Origin: Limnohabitans sp.
GTDB lineage: Bacteria; Pseudomonadota; Gammaproteobacteria; Burkholderiales; Burkholderiaceae_C
DNA: 41,511 nucleotides
Reading direction: 5' to 3'
NCBI GenBank assembly: GCA_018882835.1
Contig: VERE01000027.1
Coordinates: 1-41,511 of the forward strand
Each line of letters starts with the position of its first letter. The stretch's first letter is position 1. Positions 23,599-32,696 of this stretch are shown here, one piece after another. Position numbers and translations under genes: made by a program. Below the pieces are notes generated by a model. It was not told the origin of the DNA, did not search any database, and saw nothing but the letters and a program-made list of their open reading frames with translations.

Positions 23599-24380
23599 GC
23601 GGTGTCGAAACCACCCTCAGCGCCTTGCGTGCCCAGAACGTGACGCTGAAATTCGGCGGCATCACGGCATTGCAGGATGTGTCTTTGGAGGTCGGCCAGG
23701 ACGAACTGGTTGCACTGATCGGTCCCAACGGGGCCGGCAAGAGTTCACTGCTTAATGTGCTGTCTGGTTTCTATAAGCCACGCAGCGGATCCATTGAGTT
23801 CGAGGGCCGAAATATCAGCGGCTGGCCTGTGCACAAGGTGGCTAGGGCGGGGCTCGCGCGCACTTTCCAGGGCACGCACCTGCTAGCCCACATGAGCGTG
23901 CTCGACAACATACTGGTGGGCCGCTATGCCCACATGCACAGCAGCCTAGTCTCGGCCTTTGCCTACTACCCATTTGTCCATCGCGAGGAGGTGGAACACC
24001 GGGCGGTGGCCGAGGAGATCATCGCGTTCTTGGAAATCGAGCATGTGCGTCACCAGCCCGTGGGTACCCTGGGCTATGGCATGCGCAAGCGGGTCGACTT
24101 GGGCCGGGCCCTGGCGATGGAGCCGCGTACGTTGCTGCTGGACGAACCCATGGCGGGCATGAACACCGAGGAAAAGGAAGACCTGGCCCGCTTCATCCTG
24201 GACGTACGCGAATCGCGCCATATTCCTGTGGTGCTGGTCGAACATGACATGGGGGTTGTCATGGACATCGCTGATCGGGTAGTGGTCCTCAATTTCGGTC
24301 GCAAGATTGCCGAGGGAACGCCCGCCAGCGTGCAGCAAGATCCTGAGGTCATTGCTGCCTACCTGGGAGGCAAGGCATGA
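23595..24380 (+). CDS. livG: Branched-chain-type ABC transporter ATPase (LivG-like)
   Basis: ATPase of 261 aa for an import complex of the hydrophobic amino acid transporter family. Walker A GPNGAGKSS is at 43-51, the signature region LGYGMRKRVDLGRAL at ~159-173, Walker B LLLDEP at 180-185, followed by the H-loop VVLVEHDMGVVMDIADRV. The C-terminal extension after the H-loop matches LivG. Paired with LivF (29562), LivH, LivM and LivK in the same operon; the cargo is likely the carboxylic acid degraded by the other gene products rather than an amino acid. Confidence 0.92.
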   Translation: MSGVETTLSALRAQNVTLKFGGITALQDVSLEVGQDELVALIGPNGAGKSSLLNVLSGFYKPRSGSIEFEGRNISGWPVHKVARAGLARTFQGTHLLAHMSVLDNILVGRYAHMHSSLVSAFAYYPFVHREEVEHRAVAEEIIAFLEIEHVRHQPVGTLGYGMRKRVDLGRALAMEPRTLLLDEPMAGMNTEEKEDLARFILDVRESRHIPVVLVEHDMGVVMDIADRVVVLNFGRKIAEGTPASVQQDPEVIAAYLGGKA

Positions 24381-26365
24381 CGATGCTTGACAAGGACATG
24401 CCACAGACGCTGCCGCAATGGCTGATCTACAACGAGCGCGAGCGCAGCAAACTAGTCGGGCAGCGGTATAAGTTGGCCGGCGTCTGGCGTGAATTCAACT
24501 GGCAGACCATCGCTGCCGAGGTTCGTTCCATTGCTTTCGGACTGGCTGCGCGCGGCGTGGCCAAGGGGGACGCTGTAGTGATCATCAGCGAAAACCGGCC
24601 TGAGCAGTACTGGGCTGAGCTGGCCGTGTTCTGCCTGGGCGCCAGGGCCGTTGCGCTGTACCCCGACGCCACCGAGGCGGAGATCGACTACGTGGTCGAG
24701 GATAGCGGCGCGGTTTGCATCTTTGCGGAAGACCAGGAGCAGGTCGATAAGGCCTTGCCAATTGCACAGCGCCGGCCGCAATTGCGTTCAATTGTCTGGT
24801 GGGAGGCCGGTGGCCTGTGGGACTATCGTCAGCCGCAGATGGTGTCCTGGAAGGATCTGAAGGCTGCGGGTGCCGCCTTGGCGCAGCAGGACCCGCAGCG
24901 CGTGGACCGGGACGTCACGGCTGGGACGGCTGGGGACATCGCCCTGCTGTCTTATACCTCGGGCACCACGGGCCAGCCCAAAGGCGTGATCACCACGCAT
25001 GGTTCGCTGTTGCACAACGCACGGGCGATGGCCAATTGCGGGGGCATCACACCCGGCAGCGAATACCTTTCCTACATTCCCCTGTCCTGGGCCACCGAGC
25101 AATGGCTGGGTGTCACGCTGGGACTGATGCAGCCTTTGTGTGTGAACTTTGCCGAGCGCCCCGACCAGATCCAGGAAGCTGTGCGTGAACTGGCCTGCGA
25201 GGTCGTTTTCTTCGGCCCCAGGCAGTGGGAAAGCATGGCCGCCCTGGTGCACACCCGCATGGCTGATGCGCCACGCTGGCGGCAATGGTTGGTGGACTGG
25301 GGCATCTCCGTAGGCCAGCGGGTGCGTGCCGGCACTGGGCCGGATAAGCCGTCGGTCTGGCAGCGCCTCTGTCTGCTGCCGCTGGCTGAAACACTGGTTC
25401 TGCGGCCTCTTCGAGAGCAACTCGGTCTCAAGCGTGCGCGCGTGGCCTTAACTGGCGGGGCGGCCACTTCGTCGGACGTCTTTCGCCTTTTTGCAGCGAT
25501 GGGCGTGACGCTGCGCAACATCTACGGCTGCAGTGAATTTGGGCTGATCAGCGGGCATGAGGTCAAGCGTCCAGTCAACCCAGACACCGTTGGTCAGCCC
25601 ATAGCCATGTCCACGTCCTGGGGGCTGCCGCTACAGTGGCGGATCAGTACCCAGGGTGAATTGCAGGTGCGCGGCGGGGCTGGCTTTGCCGGCTACTGGG
25701 GCAAGCCGGACAAGACTGCAGAGCGACTCGATGGCGACTGGTACTGCACCGGCGATGCGGTCAATGTCACGCCCGACGGTGAGTTAGTGTACCTGGACCG
25801 GGTGGACCACCTGAGCCGGCTGGCGGGCGGCCACACCTATCCCAAGCAGTTCATCGAAAGCCGCTTGCGGTTTTCGCCCTACATCAAGGACGTGATGGTG
25901 GTCGGCGACGAGCGCCATGGCTTTGTGACGGCCCTGATCAACATCGACGGCGAGGTCTTCTCCCGCTGGGCGGAGCGCCAGGGCCTGGCCTTCACCACCT
26001 TCACCGACCTTTCACAGCGGCCGGAGGTGCTGGCCCGGGTCGGGCAGGAGATTGCGCGGGTCAATCAGGCCTTGCCCGTCCATTCCCGTGTGCTGCGCTT
26101 TGCCAATCTGCCCAAGGAACTGGATGCGGACGAGGGTGAACTCACCCGCACCCGCAAGCTAAAGCGGGATGTCATCGAGACGCGCTACGCCGCAGTCGTG
26201 CAGGCCTTGTACAGCACCGCCAGCCAGGTGGCCGCAGACATCCCCGTGCGCTACCAGGACGGCCGAACTGGCGTCTTGCATGCCGAAGTCCGGCTGGCCG
26301 GCGAGGGCGCGCCAGATGCTGCCCAACCCCCTGCCTCTCTCCAGGCCATGGAGGTTTCCGCATGA
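24377..26365 (+). CDS. Long-chain acyl-CoA synthetase (AMP-forming)
   Basis: Protein of 662 aa of the FadD15/long-chain acyl-CoA synthetase type, which activates a carboxylic acid with ATP and CoA. The P-loop YTSGTTGQPKG is at 193-203, YGCSEFGLISG is the A5-like motif, WYCTGDAV the A7 motif, and DRVDHLSRLAGGHTYPKQF the hinge region. TRTRKLKR has a conserved Lys at ~594. The long insertion between P-loop and A5 is typical of the family. It overlaps LivG and LivH genes by 4 bp, so import and activation are translationally linked. Confidence 0.9.
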   Translation: MTMLDKDMPQTLPQWLIYNERERSKLVGQRYKLAGVWREFNWQTIAAEVRSIAFGLAARGVAKGDAVVIISENRPEQYWAELAVFCLGARAVALYPDATEAEIDYVVEDSGAVCIFAEDQEQVDKALPIAQRRPQLRSIVWWEAGGLWDYRQPQMVSWKDLKAAGAALAQQDPQRVDRDVTAGTAGDIALLSYTSGTTGQPKGVITTHGSLLHNARAMANCGGITPGSEYLSYIPLSWATEQWLGVTLGLMQPLCVNFAERPDQIQEAVRELACEVVFFGPRQWESMAALVHTRMADAPRWRQWLVDWGISVGQRVRAGTGPDKPSVWQRLCLLPLAETLVLRPLREQLGLKRARVALTGGAATSSDVFRLFAAMGVTLRNIYGCSEFGLISGHEVKRPVNPDTVGQPIAMSTSWGLPLQWRISTQGELQVRGGAGFAGYWGKPDKTAERLDGDWYCTGDAVNVTPDGELVYLDRVDHLSRLAGGHTYPKQFIESRLRFSPYIKDVMVVGDERHGFVTALINIDGEVFSRWAERQGLAFTTFTDLSQRPEVLARVGQEIARVNQALPVHSRVLRFANLPKELDADEGELTRTRKLKRDVIETRYAAVVQALYSTASQVAADIPVRYQDGRTGVLHAEVRLAGEGAPDAAQPPASLQAMEVSA

Positions 26366-27246
26366 GTGATTTTCTGAACTACACCATCAACGGCATCCTG
26401 CTGGGTCAGGTCTATGCCCTGCTGTCGCTGGGTTTCGTCGTGATCTACCGTGCCAGCAAGGTGTTCAACTTTGCCCAGGGCGAGCTGATGTTGCTGGGGG
26501 CTTACTCGGTGTGGACGCTATCGCTGGGCATGAACCTGCCGCCCTTACTGGTCATTCCGCTGGCCTTTGTTGCGGCCCTGGGCTACGGCTGGCTCATCGA
26601 GCGCCTGTTCTTCAGGCGCCTGCTTGGGGAGTCCGTTTTTTCGATGGTCATGGTTACCATCGGCCTGGTCATCCTAATACGCGGAGTGGTCCTGGTGCTC
26701 TGGGGGCCGATAGAGCGGCAGTTTCCGGTGCTGCTGCCGACCATGCCCATCATCATAGGTGATTTCCTTCTGCCGACCAACATGGTGGTGGGAGCGGGGA
26801 TCACGCTGGTACTCACGGTGGGTCTCTGGTACTTCTTCAACCGGACACGCTTCGGCCTGACGCTCACGGCTGTCGCCGAGGATCCCAATATCGCCATCTC
26901 CGCCGGCATCCCGGTGCGGCGGGCGGTCACCTTGGCCTGGATGATGGGCACCTGCATCGCCACCGTGGGTGCCGTCATTTTGCTCAATGGCCGCTCACTG
27001 AACGTGCTTTCAGCAGACGTAGCAATGGCGGCCCTGCCCGTGGCCTTGCTGGCAGGACTGGAGTCCATTGGCGGACTGTTACTGGCCGGCGCGATAGTAG
27101 GAGTGATCCAGTCGCTGGTTGCCGCATATGTGGACCCACGCATAGGTGGTTCGGCTTCGAGCATCGTGCCTTATGTCTTCATGGTTTTCATCCTGGTCGT
27201 CCGTCCCACAGGGCTGTTCGGCTGGCGCCACATAGAAAGGGTCTGA
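26362..27246 (+). CDS. livH: Branched-chain-type ABC transporter permease (LivH-like)
   Basis: Inner-membrane permease of 294 aa with about eight hydrophobic segments. LivH hallmarks are INGILLGQVYALLSLGFVVIYRASKVFNFAQGELMLLGAY at the N-terminus and GVIQSLVAAYVDP...YVFMVFILVVRPTGLFG at the C-terminus. It forms the channel with LivM. Start overlaps the synthetase stop (ATGA). Confidence 0.92.
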   Translation: MSDFLNYTINGILLGQVYALLSLGFVVIYRASKVFNFAQGELMLLGAYSVWTLSLGMNLPPLLVIPLAFVAALGYGWLIERLFFRRLLGESVFSMVMVTIGLVILIRGVVLVLWGPIERQFPVLLPTMPIIIGDFLLPTNMVVGAGITLVLTVGLWYFFNRTRFGLTLTAVAEDPNIAISAGIPVRRAVTLAWMMGTCIATVGAVILLNGRSLNVLSADVAMAALPVALLAGLESIGGLLLAGAIVGVIQSLVAAYVDPRIGGSASSIVPYVFMVFILVVRPTGLFGWRHIERV

Positions 27247-27249
27247 CCC

Positions 27250-28302
27250 ATGGATGCTTCCGGCGTCTTTTTCACCCATCACGGCCGCGACCGCGCCCTG
27301 GTGCGAACGCACCCTCAACTGGTGAGCCTGCTCGCTTTCCTGGTGGCGTTGGCAGTGTTGCCCCTAGTGGCAGGCGACCGCTGGATCAGCTTGGGCTACA
27401 CCATGTTCATCATGGCCATTGCTGTCATCGGCCTACAGGTCTGCACGGGTTACGCGGGGCAGGTCAACCTTGGCCAGTCGGCCTTCATGGGCGTAGGGGC
27501 TTACGCGTGCGCACTCTTTCTACACCTGCCCCAGATGCCGCTCTTGCTAGCCCTGGTGTTGGGCGGGGCCTGTGCGGCCGCATTCGGGGTGTTGTTCGGC
27601 CTGACGGCTGCACGCATCAAAGGTTTTTATCTGGCGCTGACCACCATCGCTGCCCAAGCTATTTTCCATTTCCTTGTTCTCAATCTTCCTGCCGGTTGGT
27701 TGGGTGGAGCCGGAGGGTTGCATCTGGACAAACTTGACGTGCTGGGGCTCTCACTGGCGAATGACCGGGCCCTGTATTGGCTGTGCTTGGCGGTACTCCT
27801 AGTGATGACCGCAGGCGCCTTTGGCATCGTGCGGTCACGCCATGGACGGTCCTTTCAGGCGGTGCGTGATGATGACGTGGCTGCGGGCATGATGGGTATC
27901 GACGTGGCAGCCACCAAAGTGCGCGCTTTTCTTGTCGCTGCCTTTTATGCGGGCATGGCGGGGGGCTTGTGGGCAATCGCCTTGCGCCATGTGTCGGTAG
28001 AGCAATTCACGCTGTTCAACTCCATCTGGATGATCGCCATGATGATCGTCGGTGGTCTGGGCTCCATTGTGGGGGCTCTGGTTGGCACCTTCCTGATCCA
28101 GATGGCTCGCGAGGGCGTGGTCAGCCTGGGCCCCAGTCTGGTGGAAATTTTCCCGGCTGCCGGGCAGGGGCTGGTTTTTGCCGGTATGAATGTGCTGTTG
28201 GGCACAGTCATTGTGCTGTTCCTGCTATTCGAACCCAAGGGAGTCATGCATCGCGTGAACATCGCCAAGCGTGGCTACCGTTTGTGGCCTTTCCCGTACT
28301 AA
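27250..28302 (+). CDS. livM: Branched-chain-type ABC transporter permease (LivM-like)
   Basis: Second permease, 350 aa, about nine membrane segments. It has the LivM blocks GYAGQVNLGQSAFMGVGAY, KGFYLALTTIAAQ, RHGRSFQAVRDDDVAAGMMGID and the C-terminal FEPKGVMHRV. It begins 3 bp after livH. The cytoplasmic N-terminal extension (~20 residues) is common in LivM. Confidence 0.92.
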   Translation: MDASGVFFTHHGRDRALVRTHPQLVSLLAFLVALAVLPLVAGDRWISLGYTMFIMAIAVIGLQVCTGYAGQVNLGQSAFMGVGAYACALFLHLPQMPLLLALVLGGACAAAFGVLFGLTAARIKGFYLALTTIAAQAIFHFLVLNLPAGWLGGAGGLHLDKLDVLGLSLANDRALYWLCLAVLLVMTAGAFGIVRSRHGRSFQAVRDDDVAAGMMGIDVAATKVRAFLVAAFYAGMAGGLWAIALRHVSVEQFTLFNSIWMIAMMIVGGLGSIVGALVGTFLIQMAREGVVSLGPSLVEIFPAAGQGLVFAGMNVLLGTVIVLFLLFEPKGVMHRVNIAKRGYRLWPFPY

Positions 28303-28323
28303 AACTCAACCTAGGAGACAAAA

Positions 28324-29559
28324 GTGAGACTCATCCGAACCTTCGCTGCTCATGCCGTCCTGGCCGGAGCCGCCCTGGGCGCTGCACTCGTGCCTGCCCA
28401 AGCCCAGACCACCTACCAGATCCCGTCCCTGTCTGATTTTTCTGGTCCATTTGCCAGCGTGATGCCTTTTTTCGCTGGCGCACGTGAATCTGTGCTCAGT
28501 TGGTGGAATGCGGAGCATGGAACAAGGCTGGGCGTCAAGCTGGAGCTCAAGCCTTTCGATACCCGCTATGACACGGCGCAAACCGCCAGCCTGTGGCCTG
28601 GCGTGCTGGCGTCTACCAAACCCATCATCGGTTTCGCGCTGGGTGGCCCGGACACCGCTGCACTCCAGCAGCGCCTGCCTAACGACAAGGTGCCCCTGAT
28701 CTTGGGGTCAGCCAGTAACGGCTTTGGCTGGCGACCCAATCAGTGGGTGATGTCCACACGCCCAACCTTCGTGCACGAGATCACGGGCTTCATCGAATGG
28801 TTCCAGAAGAACAAGGTCGGGGGAACGCGACCGGTGAAGATAGCGATGTTCACCAGCGAGGCCTCCCCCTCCTTTGCCGACATGGGCAAGGGCGTGCAGG
28901 CCTATGCCAAGGCCAATCCGAGGATCGTGGACTTGGTGGAGATGGTGTACGTGGAGCCGCAGCCCGCTGACGTGACCTTGCAACTGCGGCGCGTGCTTAA
29001 CGCCGGCGCAGAAGTTGTTCTGGCCCCTGCCTCCATCCAGCAGGCGATCGCTGTCAAGCGCGCCATGCAGGCACTCGGTCGCAACACGCCCATAATGGTG
29101 AGCGCCCACAACGCACTGACCGTACTGGAAAAACCCGTGGGTGGCTATGCCGCGCTGGAAGGTGACTATGAGGCGCACGCATCGGTGGTGACCGGCGTGG
29201 ACGACTCCGAGGCGCGCAAGTTCTACGACATGCTGGTTGCCAAGTATGGCTTGAAGGCTCCGTGGCACGCCTTCACCGGCTTGGGCATTGGCCAGGGTCT
29301 GGTGTTGGTGCGCGCAGTCGAGGCTGCAGCACGCAAGAACGGTGGCGACAAACTTACAGGAGAACTAGTGTATCGCGCACTGATCGATAGCAATTTCCCC
29401 GCCAAAGACTTCTACGGCTTCACGGGTGGAGACATCGACTTTTCCCAGGAGGCTCCGTTCCCGGTCAAGGACCCCCGCATCAACATCGGCCAGGTCACTG
29501 GAGGCAAGCTGCGGAATGTGGCCTCTTCCGTTCCCGCCCCTGCGCTGGCGAAGTGGTGA
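28324..29559 (+). CDS. livK: Periplasmic substrate-binding protein (LivK-like)
   Basis: Binding protein of 411 aa, Peripla_BP_6 type, that captures the substrate for the Liv-type importer. A cleavable signal peptide ends at the A-Q-A site near residues 25-28 (VLAGAALGAALVPAQA); there is no lipobox. Two alternating lobes are visible (YQIPSLSDFSGPFASVMPFFAGARE; KIAMFTSEASPSFADMGKG; TPIMVSAHNALTVLE). It starts with GTG at 28324 after TAGGAGA. Placement between the permeases and LivF is unusual but consistent with one operon. The ligand is unknown. Confidence 0.88.
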   Translation: MRLIRTFAAHAVLAGAALGAALVPAQAQTTYQIPSLSDFSGPFASVMPFFAGARESVLSWWNAEHGTRLGVKLELKPFDTRYDTAQTASLWPGVLASTKPIIGFALGGPDTAALQQRLPNDKVPLILGSASNGFGWRPNQWVMSTRPTFVHEITGFIEWFQKNKVGGTRPVKIAMFTSEASPSFADMGKGVQAYAKANPRIVDLVEMVYVEPQPADVTLQLRRVLNAGAEVVLAPASIQQAIAVKRAMQALGRNTPIMVSAHNALTVLEKPVGGYAALEGDYEAHASVVTGVDDSEARKFYDMLVAKYGLKAPWHAFTGLGIGQGLVLVRAVEAAARKNGGDKLTGELVYRALIDSNFPAKDFYGFTGGDIDFSQEAPFPVKDPRINIGQVTGGKLRNVASSVPAPALAKW

Positions 29560-29561
29560 GC

Positions 29562-30386
29562 ATGGGCAACGCCGAGCCACAAGAACGTCCGCCGCTATTG
29601 TCGGTGGAAAACCTCGAGGTCTTGTACTCCGAGGTGATCCTGGCACTCAAGGGCGTCAACCTCAAGGTGGCCGAGGGGGGCTGCACGGCCCTTCTTGGTC
29701 CCAACGGTGCAGGCAAGAGTTCTACGCTCAAGGCCATCTCCGGCATGCTGGCCGTGGAGGAGGGCGAAGTCTCGGGTGGCGCTGTGCGCTATGCTGGCCA
29801 CGACCTGGCAGGCCAAGATGTCCAGCGCCGGGTGTCTCAGGGCATCGTGCATGTGGTGGAGGGCCGAAAGGTCCTGCGTCACATGACGGTCGAGCAGAAC
29901 CTGATCGTCGGGGGACACGTGCAGCCCAGCCTGGTCGCGGTGCGCCAGGGTATTGAGCAGGTATATGACACCATCCCTCGTCTGAAAGACCTGCGCGGCC
30001 GCACGGCCGGCTATCTATCTGGGGGAGAGCAACAGTTGCTGCTGATTGCCCGCGCCATGATGGGTAAGCCTCGGCTCTTGTTGATCGACGAGCCCTCGTT
30101 GGGGCTGGCGCCCAAGATGATTGAAGAGGTTTTTGCGCTCCTGTCGCACCTTCGCTCGCAAGGCTTATCGCTGCTGATCGTGGAGCAGAACGCCCAGGCC
30201 GCGCTGGGCCTTGCCGACCATGCTTATGTGCTCGAGGGTGGCCGCGTGGTGCTGGAAGGCAGCAGCGAGCAGCTGCGTGCCAACCAAGACATTCAGGAGT
30301 TCTACCTGGGACACCAGGCGGGCGGTGAGCGCCGTAACTACCGAGAAATCAAGCACTACCGTCGGCGCAAGCGCTGGCTCGGTTAA
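29562..30386 (+). CDS. livF: Branched-chain-type ABC transporter ATPase (LivF-like)
   Basis: Second ATPase, 274 aa from ATG 29562; GTG codons at 29553 and 29556 (the latter overlapping the livK stop) are alternatives. Walker A is GPNGAGKSS (47-55), signature YLSGGEQQLLLIARA (151-165), Walker B LLLIDEPSLGLAP (172-184), H-loop LIVEQNAQAALGLAD. The C-terminal tail (EFYLGHQAGGERRNYREIKHYRRRKRWLG) is longer and more basic than in standard LivF. Confidence 0.91.
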   Translation: MGNAEPQERPPLLSVENLEVLYSEVILALKGVNLKVAEGGCTALLGPNGAGKSSTLKAISGMLAVEEGEVSGGAVRYAGHDLAGQDVQRRVSQGIVHVVEGRKVLRHMTVEQNLIVGGHVQPSLVAVRQGIEQVYDTIPRLKDLRGRTAGYLSGGEQQLLLIARAMMGKPRLLLIDEPSLGLAPKMIEEVFALLSHLRSQGLSLLIVEQNAQAALGLADHAYVLEGGRVVLEGSSEQLRANQDIQEFYLGHQAGGERRNYREIKHYRRRKRWLG

Positions 30387-30395
30387 GGAGTGAGC

Positions 30396-31184
30396 ATGGA
30401 CGAACGAGAAGGTATTGCCTGGTGGCGTGATGGAGCCGTGGGACGAATCGAACTCAGGCGATCGGAGCGGGCTAATACCCTGGGTAGGTCGGCAGCCCTT
30501 GCCCTGGCCCGTGCCATTGACGATCTGCTGCTCACCGAACCAGGCGCCGTTTTGCTCACCGCGCAGGGTGCAGTGTTTTGCGGCGGAGGGGATATTGACG
30601 AATTCACGGCAGCCGCAGACACCTTGGATGCCTTGGTGACTGACATCCTCAAACCCCTGCATCCGGCCATTGAACGCCTGGCCCTGGCGCCATTGCCTGT
30701 GGTCAGTGCCATTAGCGGCAGTGTGGGTGGCGCTGGTGTGGGCTTGGCCCTCTGTGCCGATTTCGTTTTAGCGGCGCAACACATGAAGCTGCGTACTGGT
30801 TATGCGGCCATTGGTTTGTCCCCTGATGTGGGTAGCTCCTACTTCCTGGCCCGGCGCGTCGGTGGGCAACGGGCCAAACAGTGGCTCATGCTCAGTGAGC
30901 CAGTGGATGCGCAGGTCTGCTTAGCGCACGGGGCTGTCGATGCTTTGTATCCAGCGGCTGAACTTGGACCCGAAGCGCTCGCACTGGCACACCGCCTGGC
31001 CAATGGCGCCCGCGATTCGCTTGTAGCCATCAAGACTCTTTGTGAAGGATGGGAACAGCGCAGCCTGAGTGAGCACCTTGCCCTCGAGCAAGGCCTGCTG
31101 TCCGAGCGTGCCCGCAGCGCCGACGCCCGTGAGGGCATTCAGGCCTTCGTGCAAAAGCGTTCACCACGTTTTGGCGGTAATTGA
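30396..31184 (+). CDS. Enoyl-CoA hydratase/isomerase family protein
   Basis: Crotonase-fold protein of 262 aa. The oxyanion-hole motifs are CGGGDIDEF (62-70) and GSVGGAGVGLALCADF (108-123). The position of the first catalytic Glu of hydratases (PE before the second glycine loop) reads YAAIGLSPDVGSSYF, without Glu. It is therefore more likely an isomerase-, hydrolase- or lyase-type crotonase than a standard hydratase. ATG 30396 is preferred: AAGGAG (30385-30390) lies 5 bp before it, whereas GTG 30390 overlaps that site. Stop overlaps the next ATG (TGATG). Confidence 0.85.
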   Translation: MDEREGIAWWRDGAVGRIELRRSERANTLGRSAALALARAIDDLLLTEPGAVLLTAQGAVFCGGGDIDEFTAAADTLDALVTDILKPLHPAIERLALAPLPVVSAISGSVGGAGVGLALCADFVLAAQHMKLRTGYAAIGLSPDVGSSYFLARRVGGQRAKQWLMLSEPVDAQVCLAHGAVDALYPAAELGPEALALAHRLANGARDSLVAIKTLCEGWEQRSLSEHLALEQGLLSERARSADAREGIQAFVQKRSPRFGGN

Positions 31185-32686
31185 TGGCTGCCATGTCTGT
31201 TCATGGCTTTAGCTATTGGGATCTTCTGCTACGCAACGCTGCGGTGAATGCAGATCTGCCCGTCGTGAGCGGTGCTTTTGGCATTTGGAGTCATGCCCAG
31301 CTCAAAGTGCGGGCGGAGGCACTGGCACAGCAACTGCATGCGAAGGGCGTGGCCAAAGGGGATCGCATCGCTGTGCTGGCTTCTAACCAGCCAGAGGTAT
31401 TGCAATTGCTGGGCGCATGTTCTCGCCTAGGCGCCACCTTGGTGCTGCTCAACACACGCGCCCATGCCCAGGAGATCGGCGCACTACTGGAGGACGCCGA
31501 GCCGGCTTTGGTGTTTGCCGAGGCCTCGCTGGGGTCGCTGCTGGCCCAGGCGCCCGAAGCCGTGGTCTGCCATGAACTGGACACCTTGGCCTCGATGGAC
31601 TTGTCCGAGGTCTCGCTTACTGCCACACAGACCTTACCCCCGCCAGAGGCAAATGCGCCCCTAGTAGCCATTCCTACTGCTGCGATCAACGGTCGGCCGC
31701 GCTTGGCGCTGCTGTCTGACAGCACTTTACTTCACCAGGCTTTACAGCTGGCCTATGTCTGGTCCTTGGGGCCTGCGGATCGCCACCTGTGCGTTCTTCC
31801 CTTGTTTCATATGGCCGGTCTGGGTTTGACCTTGGCTGGGCAACTCGCCGGCGGTGCAAGCATTCTCATGCCCCGCTTTGATGCCGAGGCTGCTGCTCGG
31901 GAGATGGCCTTTTCACGGGTCACGTATTTCGCCAGCTTTTCTCCCATGCTAGAGGCCATTCTTGATGCCGCTGCCCACGGCCATGATCTGGGCAGCTTGC
32001 GTGTCGTTACAGGTCTGGAACCGTCTGAGGTGGTGGACCGCCTGCATGCGAGCTGGCCGCAGGCGCAGTTCTGGTCTGGCTATGGGCAGACCGAGACCGG
32101 TGGGATGGTGAGTCTGTCACCATCGCGCGACCTTCCAGGCTCGGCGGGGCGGCCTCTGCCCCTGGTCCAGTTGCGCATTCAGGCCGCAGACGGCAGGACC
32201 GCTGCGCCTGGTCAGTCAGGTGACATCCTGGTGCGCGGGCCCTGTGTATTCAGCGGTTACTGGCACCGCCTTGCCGAGACGGCCCATGCGGCCCGGGATG
32301 GCTGGCATCACACGGGTGATCGGGGTCGGATCGATGAGCGGGGCTTCCTCTGGTTCGAGGGCCGTGCGCCTGAGAAAGCCCTCATCAAGAGCGGCGGCGA
32401 AAACATCTACCCTGCAGAGGTTGAACAGGCCTTGGAAGCCCACCCGGCGGTCATGCGGGCCGTTGTCATTGGAGTGCCTGATAAGCGCTGGGGGGAAGCT
32501 GTGCGAGCGATCTGTGAGCTGCATCCAGGCCAGACGGCTAGTGCGGAGGAGTTGATCGATTTCGTGGGCAACCGCATTGCGCGCTTCAAGCGTCCGCGTG
32601 AAGTGCGCTTTGAACCGCACCTGCCTCGGCGAGAGGACGGCAGCCTCGACCGGGAGGCTGTCGCTCAAGCGCATCGCGCGGACTGA
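31184..32686 (+). CDS. ANL-superfamily acyl-CoA ligase-like protein with degenerate active-site motifs
   Basis: Protein of 500 aa with the full ANL layout: A5 SGYGQTETGG (298-307), A7 HHTGDRGR (375-382) and hinge KSGGENIYPAEVE (402-414). Two catalytic motifs are abnormal. The ATP P-loop, normally TSGTTGxPKG, reads TAAINGRPRLA (165-175). The A10 Lys in the C-terminal PRxxxGKxxR motif is Ser487 (PRREDGSLDR). Ligase activity is therefore doubtful; it could be a weak ligase, a CoA-ester-binding scaffold, or a decaying gene. ATG 31184 overlaps the crotonase stop. It is the last gene of the operon and converges on the next gene 10 bp away. Confidence 0.8.
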   Translation: MAAMSVHGFSYWDLLLRNAAVNADLPVVSGAFGIWSHAQLKVRAEALAQQLHAKGVAKGDRIAVLASNQPEVLQLLGACSRLGATLVLLNTRAHAQEIGALLEDAEPALVFAEASLGSLLAQAPEAVVCHELDTLASMDLSEVSLTATQTLPPPEANAPLVAIPTAAINGRPRLALLSDSTLLHQALQLAYVWSLGPADRHLCVLPLFHMAGLGLTLAGQLAGGASILMPRFDAEAAAREMAFSRVTYFASFSPMLEAILDAAAHGHDLGSLRVVTGLEPSEVVDRLHASWPQAQFWSGYGQTETGGMVSLSPSRDLPGSAGRPLPLVQLRIQAADGRTAAPGQSGDILVRGPCVFSGYWHRLAETAHAARDGWHHTGDRGRIDERGFLWFEGRAPEKALIKSGGENIYPAEVEQALEAHPAVMRAVVIGVPDKRWGEAVRAICELHPGQTASAEELIDFVGNRIARFKRPREVRFEPHLPRREDGSLDREAVAQAHRAD

Positions 32687-32696
32687 GATTTTTTGC

